Assembly (NCBI RefSeq): GCF_004798865.1
Contig: NW_025335568.1
Coordinates: forward strand, 54,469,162 to 54,533,161
Origin: Varanus komodoensis
Taxonomy: Eukaryota > Chordata > Lepidosauria > Squamata > Varanidae
Length of the DNA stretch: 64,000 nt
Reading direction: 5' to 3'
Both the position numbers and the translations under genes were made by a program. Positions 57,865-64,000 of this stretch are shown one piece after another; within the stretch, counting starts at the first letter, position 1; every line of letters begins with the position of its first letter. Under the pieces are notes generated by a model that saw only the letters and a program-made list of their open reading frames with translations, searched no databases and was not told where the DNA came from.

Positions 57865-58065
57865 GGATATTATTTATTATTTATTATTAAAACATTTTTA
57901 TGCCGCCCCATTCGCCGAAGCCTCGGGGCGGCTTACAACAATATCAGAACAACCCGTGCTGCAAAAATATCTAACTTTCTAAAATTTTCCCAAATTTCAA
58001 CTTCTCAAAAAACCATGGCATCAGCCCAAATCCTAACAAGTACAAACCAATAAGGTTGTAAGTAG
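57865..58065 (-). mobile_element. L2-type 3' tail inserted in CR1
   Basis: (ATTT/ATT)n at 57870-57890, then 'CATTTTTATGCCGCCCCATT' and 'CGAAGCCTCGGGGCGGCTTA' is the reversed L2 end. CR1 coding sense resumes near 58065 with 'GGTGACTGACCAAGAAACAG'. The stem 'GCCGCCCCATTCG...CGGGGCGGC' is well kept. Confidence 0.7.
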
Positions 58066-58605
58066 TGATGGTGACTGACCAAGAAACAGATCTCAAATCA
58101 GTGAGATTTGAAGTCAGTCATGATAGATAGCCTGCTAAAAACGTCAGCCCAACGTGCGGCCGCTGGGAAAAGGCAAATTGCATGATGGGAATAGGGAAGT
58201 GGATGTACACATGCTGCAGCCACACTTAGAATACGGTGTAGCGTTCCACCCACTGTACTTAGAAAGGATATTGTAAAGCTGGAAGAAGTGCAGAAAAAGA
58301 CAACTGCTTAAGTGGCCAGACCAGCTTCCCTAAAAAGAAAGGGTACAACATCTGGGATTATTTAGTTTAGAAAAGATGCAAGCAACAGTATTGAAGACAG
58401 AGATGTACAAAAGGATGTGTGGTGTGGAGACAGCGAGACATTTTTCATTCCCTTTCATAATATTGGAACCCAGGGACATCCTGTGAAGCTGAAAAGTTAG
58501 AAATTCAGGACAGGTAAAAAGAAGGATTTTTCACTCTGCTCAGAGTTAAATTGTGAAATTCTATGCTGTTGTGATGGCTCTAATTAGTAGTCAGCAGTTT
58601 AAGGT

Positions 58606-60327
58606 GACCCCATGCAAAGCAGAATTTACTCTGGGTTGAGATTTGTGTCACAAATGTGGGCAGGAAGAAGTGTTTGTTTACATTTGCAAGAGGACTAAAG
58701 TGGAGATGAAGCTTGTGTGTGCTGATGTGTACAGTTGTATTGGACACTGTATTTGGAGGGAAGCATCTTTGGAAACAATTTTGAGGGGGGAATTGTCAGT
58801 CAAGGAAATGATTAAGCATAGTATCCCCCAGGCTATGCCCACAAAGGTGCTTTGGTTTTCCATAAAGCAGTGTTGAGGATTTGTTATATGCATTTATGTT
58901 TACCTCTACACAGTTACCTGGAAGTAGGTCCATTTAAACTCAATGAACTCAATGGGATTGACATATAAGGTTGTACTTTTACAGTCCATTTATTTCACTA
59001 TGTCAGAATTAAAGTAATTTGCAGAATTATATCCTAAAAGTTGGGTGGAGATGCCCAACTTCACAAAATCCAGATGTGCAAAGCAAATGCTCAAAGAACA
59101 GAACAAAGATTTATAGTAAAAACTATTAGAGATTCATGCTTCTCTCAAGTTTGGTTGCTACCACTTTTCTCAGTTAAATTTGTTTCCTTTTAAGTTTGTT
59201 CTATCCCTTCCCCATAAATTCAAGTTGTTTTTAAGAAGCTCATAAAAAGGGTTTTCTTATATTTCTGTTTGTATATCTTCTAGCATATACATCATTTGCA
59301 AGTAAATTTCTCTAATATAATGAATTTGCACATTTGCTTTAATTGGAGAATGTCTACAAAATTTAGAGAAAGGCGAGGGATAACTGCTGTTTGGTTTCCA
59401 TATTATTTTATCAAATTCAGATTATATAGACTCACTTTGGAATGTGAACTGAAGAAATTATTCCTAAGTCCCTAAAAAGTGTTATTTGTATGTTCTATTA
59501 CTATATCAAAAAGGATATATAATGTCTGAATTTGTATTCTGAAGTAACCCAGCTAGCATCATTTGTAGCAAACTGGCCAGCATGTAAACATTGCTAATAA
59601 ATTCAAAGGATGTTGGAAACATGCAACGAGGGGGCATGGCTGGACTGCTTTCCTTCCCTGTTTTTAGTCTATACAGATAAGGAATGTCTGAAGAGTCTAC
59701 TGTGAATCATTCATACCACTGGGGTGATTCCCTTAATCGAAAGGGTTGAGAAAGTTGATACTGAGTGAATCCTGGTATGGCCCAGGTTATACACGTATTT
59801 CCCATGACTGTGAGAGTATTTATGGGCAAGAGTGAACTCACCCTGGAACAGAATATTAACAGTCTCCATAACAATAAAAAAGGACAGTGGGGATATAGGG
59901 TCAAACAGGATACAAAAAGGATTTTTTTAAAAAACCTCACCATGGTCATTAATATGTTGACTTGATTTTTTAAATTAGCCATGATGCTTTGTAGTGTGAT
60001 TTTGTTCAGGAGGCAGACAAACAAAGGGGGATTTTATGTTGCTCAACTTAGTTGCCATCCTGTGCTTAATAAAATTAGATTGCTGAGCGATCATTGTTAC
60101 ATTTCCCATCTGTTTTACCCAGTGGTGCTGGGTGGCATGTTTAAAAGATAAATAAACAAATACAAGTGATATTTAGAGATTTTATCTAATCAGGATTCCA
60201 CAATAGATGACAAATTGCCCTCTTTTAAACGGTGTTGTATAATTGATTTCACCAAAAGCATTTTCCCCTTCAGCAGCATGAGGGTAGAAGGTTAAGTGAA
60301 AGCTTTTGGCATCTTGAATGTGTGTGG
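58606..60327. other. Unassigned; MITE-like scrap
   Basis: 58915-58980 ('ACCTGGAAGTAGGTCCATTT', 'CTCAATGGGATTGACATATA') resembles a common palindromic MITE. The rest, including 60050-60320, is AT-rich and single-copy-looking with no exon. Confidence 0.3.
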
Positions 60328-60349
60328 TTCGCGGCTGGAAAGCCGTGAA
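60328..60349. repeat. GC hairpin
   Basis: TTCGCGGCT-GGAA-AGCCGTGAA: a 9-bp stem (one G-T wobble) with a GGAA tetraloop, in an AT-rich setting. Confidence 0.7.
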
Positions 60350-61439
60350 AAGAAACCAGAATAAAAAAGGGCTATTGAATTTACAGGGAAAAATATATAG
60401 TGCTACAAAGAATTAAGATGCAGCAGGATAGCCAAAGTCTAAGATGCTCTTGGTTGACTGCAAGATGTTGTTTGCCTCTAACAACATTCCTTAGAAATGA
60501 AGCACTTAAAATATTACAGTGTCTTACTTGAAACATCTTCATTAATTCTTTGCACTTCTATTTCTCCCTATAGACCAAATGCCCAGGGCACTTCACAGCA
60601 TTTGCAACAAATAATAATCTTTATAATACAAACTGTGTTTCAGCAAACTTTTGGGATTCTCCCTTCTGAGAAGATCAGATGTGGATATGGGTTCTCAGAG
60701 TCAATTTGACCACAACAGCTGTCCAAGGCTATTCTGTTTCTGAAGATGCAAGCCGTTTGATGTAGCATGGTGGTGAGGCCCAGGGGCTGTATCAATACCT
60801 ACATATGGGAGAGACATGCATTCAGTTCACCTTCTGATGCAAACGAGCCTAATTTCACCCTTTGGGAACAACATTCAAACCAAAACTCTGCAATTCTTTG
60901 AAATTCATACTTTGAATTTTGGAGTGCAGCTCTCCAGTCAAACCAAAGCACACTCTTATTGTGAAGGCACCATCACAATGCATTGTGCTAGGACAACTGC
61001 CTGTGAAAGTGTATATATTAAGTATACTGCCCAGATTAGGGGAAATGCACACAAAAATACATGCCAATTTTCATGCAGACCCTTTCATTTTTTCCTTTTA
61101 AATTGTCAGTGCTCAGGATGATCTGAACTGAGGTTTGGAATAATCAGAAACTGAGAGAAATTGGAAATATCTGTATCAGCTCTAGAACTTGCCTCAGAAT
61201 TCTCTGCAAATGAGCATGGGCTCCATGGTAAGTGTTCGGAGGTTCTTCAAAAACAGACCTATAAGCCTGCAACAAAGCCTGTGATGAAACAATGATGTGT
61301 TTGTTACCTTGTTTACTTCCCTTCCCTTTCTCTATTGCTTCTCCTCTCCTGAATTTTCATTTGCAAGCTCCTAGAGGCAGTGACCTACCTGCGCTGTAAG
61401 GGGAACGATGCACCTTTTTCTATCGGATCTGCCACCCAA
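60350..61439. other. Unassigned sequence
   Basis: No gene. 60820-61140 has the ATGCA/AATGCAC-rich character of the 37.6- and 53.0-kb stretches. Confidence 0.3.
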
Positions 61440-61790
61440 AGGATGGCTGCAGGACACAGAAGAGGCCTCTGGGAGCAGCCATGCCAGGCACCATTCCCTG
61501 CACCCAACCTTCTTTCCCCCACCCCGGAGTGGCCAGCAGCAGCACTGAGTATGCAAGGGGCTGGAGTCTGCACAGCATCTGGGAATCGATTCCTGGTAAG
61601 CGCCCCACAGATGCTGGGCACACTCACCAGGAACTCGGACTCAGGGCCACTGCAGAGCAGCCAGAACCTGGGGAGCTGAGCCCGAGGAATCCGATGGATT
61701 CCACCGCCAGACAGATTCCTCACACATCCCAAATTAAAGCAGCTGTGAGAATTACACTATCATCCTGGTAACACTTTAAAAATGAATCAT
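61440..61790 (+). repeat. Unclassified GC-rich repeat, copy 3
   Basis: The most GC- and CpG-rich copy, so probably the least decayed. It has 'CTGGGAATCGATTCCTGGTA' (61570), 'CACTCACCAGGAACTCGGAC' (61621-61640), 'GGGGAGCTGAGCCCGAGGAA' (61672-61691) and ends 'CCCAAATTAAAGCAGCTGTG' (61727-61746), with an ATTAAA signal-like hexamer. Overlapping frames of 99, 96 and 115 aa exist on both strands, but none has a domain I recognise. Confidence 0.6.
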
Positions 61791-62224
61791 TACACTGACC
61801 TGACAATCAGGAGCAAAACTAAAGATGTCCAGATTTAGATTGTTTAAATAATCCCAACCTGCATACCAATCATTTCCAACAGAAAAGCATTCCTTTGAGA
61901 TGTGGTGATTTTTTTGTCATGGAAGGCTGGAAATAAATCGACCCAGCTGCAGTTGGGAAGGGTCGAATGCCGCTTTCTAGATTCGGTGGCAAACCCTTGC
62001 AGTGGCATTCTCCAGCCCCTGAACAGCCATGTGGCTAACATGAAGGACACCGGGCAGTCTCCCGGAAGAACAAAACATACAATGAACTACACCTGCTGAG
62101 ATGGGCCATATTTCTACTTAAATACTGTTTATATAGTTTCAGAATTTGCATCTATGCATATAACTCGGTCTATGTAATTTTATGCAAACTGGCCGCCTCA
62201 TTTGTCCTTTTTTTAGTGGTGCAA
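61791..62224. other. Unassigned sequence
   Basis: No gene or known repeat recognised. Confidence 0.3.
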
Positions 62225-62226
62225 CC

Positions 62227-62605
62227 AGGGCTTTTTTTTTGTCATAGAACGCACCGGAATGGCGTTCCAGCACCTTTTTTTGACGGATTTTTCCAATGGA
62301 GTGATTTTGAATCGCCTGCGGGCTGCTTGTGTGTCCGTACTGATTTGGAGGGCACTGCTCGGCTTGGGACGCTGCTCGGCTTGGGATTGGTGTGTGTGGT
62401 CGCGCGCTGAGTGCTTACTGCCGGCGGCGACAATTATGTTTATGTGTGTGTAAAGTGACTGACTGTAGAGTGACTAGAGTGCAAAAGGTAAATAAGTTCT
62501 TTATTTCAAAAAGAGTTGGTGAATTAAAAATCTTTTTTAGTGTAAAAGTGTGACTCCAAGACATGAGTTCCGGCACCTTTTTTTTTCTTTTCTTCCTAAG
62601 AGGCA
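62227..62605 (+). mobile_element. CAGGGC-terminated repeat with internal direct repeats
   Basis: Starts 'CAGGGCTTTTTTTTTTGTCA'. 'GGCGTTCCAGCACCTTTTTT' (62262-62281) recurs near the far end as 'TGAGTTCCGGCACCTTTTTT' (62564-62583). The middle is CpG-rich (62315-62432). The CAGGGCTTTTTT start and 'gagttccggcacc' motif resemble non-autonomous DNA elements of amniotes. A matching inverted right end was not found, so class and right border are uncertain. Confidence 0.45.
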
Positions 62606-64000
62606 CCTTCTGAAGCTTAGTGTCCTTCAGGCAAGTCCTCCTCCTTCCCCAGTTCATTTAAGGAAACTTGCTCCTCTGCCCACGGTTCTTCTCCAAAACC
62701 TACCCTGCTGCAGCCGAGCCTTCCACCCCTGCGCTTTCCAGCTTCAGAATGCCATTTTTCATGACGGGGTGGGCCAGCAAAGGAGGGAGAGGGCCATCTG
62801 GCACTGAGGAGAGCTTGCCCTGCACTGAGCCCAGACACTGGGATCAGGAGCTTGGCTCACAGTGAGTGTGTTTCAGAACTGGGTGGATGAGGTCCCTGTG
62901 AAGTCCTGTTATGATAATGGTGGCACATTATAATTTGTTCAGGCTTTGGCCCTTGGAAGCTTGCCCTACAATATTTTTGAGTCTTTCATGTGCCACAGAA
63001 GGGTTTTCTTTTTTTTGCAGGGAGAAGGAGATGTTTTTGTATTTTTCTGAAACCGAGGCAAGCTAAATGAACCACGGGGACAAATTACCAGCTATGGTGA
63101 ACGGAGGACTGCAGCCAAAAACAGCAGCCCTGCACCACCATTTCCCCTTTCTCTATGCAACTTTCACTTTCCCAGACACGGGGTGTGTTTCTCTGCCCCT
63201 CATGCTCCACATTCTTACTCACGCCTAGTTGTGGAAATGCACAATGTGAAGTGTCAAGGCACGTGGTTAAGAGAAGCACAGGCCTCAGAAGAGAGAGCAA
63301 AACGCAGAGATCCCGTTTTCAGCAGCAATGCCGTCGGCCCGGAGTGTTCCCTACTGGGACCATTTAAGCAGTGTTTTAGGGGTTGTTGTGTCTGAGGCCT
63401 TACAGAATCTGAATATACTTCATGACCTGGGAAACCCCCATTGACTTCAGGGCCATAAATAAACCATGTTTTTGTTTGTGCTGGTGAAGGTATTGCATGC
63501 ACGCACTGGCGCTGAACTCTTTTCTGTCCCAGTGCTCTGCTGCTAACGTGGCAAAGGGCAGACAAAGGCACCAGACAATGTAAACTGAAGTGCTAGCCCC
63601 AGTGTAATGAGAAGCACGCAAGGAAGCAGCGGGCCAGCTTGGACTTGCACAGTTCCCGCTGATAAGCAGCACAAACAGAAAAAAGGTACCAAATAAATGC
63701 AAGGCTTTAGTTATGCTTAAATACATTACTTGATACTGTCTAGGGCCTTTGACCCAAGTGGCCATGATCCGAAGCGTCAATAAATTCACATGACAGACAG
63801 TATTTTAAATCCACATCTAGCAGCAACTTTTTATTTTTAATCTCAAATAGGTTTACAGCCTTCAGTCCAGATCTTAAAAGCTCTATTCTCACACCAGGGC
63901 ATGTATCTGTTTTGGGCTCCCTGTATTTACACTACAGTGGTATTTTAATTAATAAGGCTTTGCTGCGAGCTGTGGATTTAAAGTAATGTCCGCACTGGGC
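62606..64000. other. Unassigned; possible conserved block at the end
   Basis: No exon recognised. The 129-aa minus frame 63400-63789 has no known domain. 63700-64000 looks single-copy, with 'CCCAAGTGGCCATGATCC' and several ATTA/TAAT sites, and might be conserved non-coding sequence. Confidence 0.3.

Larger units (their letters stand above)
54960..58605 (+). mobile_element. Long CR1 LINE (ORF2) with three nested insertions
   Basis: The longest element in the window. Landmarks in order: 'DTKYRCFNANSSSL' (55090-55133), the start of CR1 ORF2. A decayed endonuclease block includes 'KEVL..GDFIYPSIDW' (55512-55550). 'EFFKYIEAGKQLWG' follows (about 56690-56730), then 'EKLDGFISSVFTAEGIGQIP'-like residues (57005-57060), 'MSWGPDGIPSRVL'-type finger motif (about 57165-57200), a decayed palm region, and the C-terminal region (58140-58560) parallel to the 43.2-kb copy. 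Insertions: GC-rich repeat (about 55610-56110), 5S SINE (56767-56981) and L2 tail (about 57865-58065). Many stops and frameshifts; inactive. Confidence 0.8.

Noticed and set aside
61385-61732. 115-aa frame on the minus strand
   Set aside because: Inside the GC-rich repeat; long frames on both strands are expected where stop codons are scarce.

Overview
This window looks like non-coding DNA from a vertebrate, most likely a squamate reptile (lizard or snake). The inference rests on the mix of interspersed repeats. BovB-type RTE LINEs, L2-type LINEs, several CR1 subfamilies, an L1 remnant, tRNA-derived SINEs and hAT-like MITEs occur together, and that combination fits squamates better than birds or mammals. 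The species cannot be named from the sequence. I found no host protein-coding exon, rRNA gene, functional tRNA gene, CRISPR array or bacterial-type gene. Every reading frame with recognisable protein similarity belongs to a retrotransposon. All family assignments are from memory of the families, not from a search.

Layout. 0.5-1.7 kb: an L2-type LINE 3' region (minus) split by a 5'-truncated BovB with a 9-bp target-site duplication (TSD). 2.75-3.0 kb: a tRNA-derived SINE. 6.6-8.26 kb: the best L2 LINE, with YADD reverse transcriptase. 8.6-9.4 kb: an L1-class ORF2 remnant (minus). 11-17 kb: an inverted-repeat element, one copy of an unclassified GC-rich repeat, a SINE and two hAT-like MITEs. 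20-29 kb: L2 and CR1 pieces, SINEs, a well-preserved CR1 3' end, a BovB scrap and a solo-LTR-like fossil. 30-36 kb: a LINE scrap, a 377-bp element with 54-bp terminal inverted repeats, and a SINE. 40-46 kb: a second LTR-like copy, an L2 3' end, a BovB 3' end, a CR1 with an L2 fragment inside it, and two more L2 remnants. 50-54 kb: L2 and CR1 fragments, a pentanucleotide microsatellite and two inverted-repeat elements. 55-58.6 kb: a long CR1 ORF2 copy carrying three later insertions, one of them a 5S-rRNA-derived SINE. 61-62.6 kb: a third copy of the GC-rich family and a CAGGGC-terminated element.

The rest (roughly 3-5 kb, 9.4-11 kb, 14-16 kb, 17-20 kb, 29-30 kb, 31.5-36 kb, 36.5-40.5 kb, 46.5-52 kb, 58.6-61.4 kb and the last 1.4 kb) is AT-rich single-copy-looking sequence. 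A few blocks there have the look of conserved non-coding elements, which would fit an intron or gene desert, but this needs alignment. The most interesting items are the 5S-headed SINE with a CR1-like tail (56767-56981), the three-copy GC-rich family (12.1, 55.6 and 61.5 kb), the TIR element with promoter-like and splice-donor-like motifs (31.1 kb), and a 36-bp insert between 13-bp direct repeats (19.8 kb).
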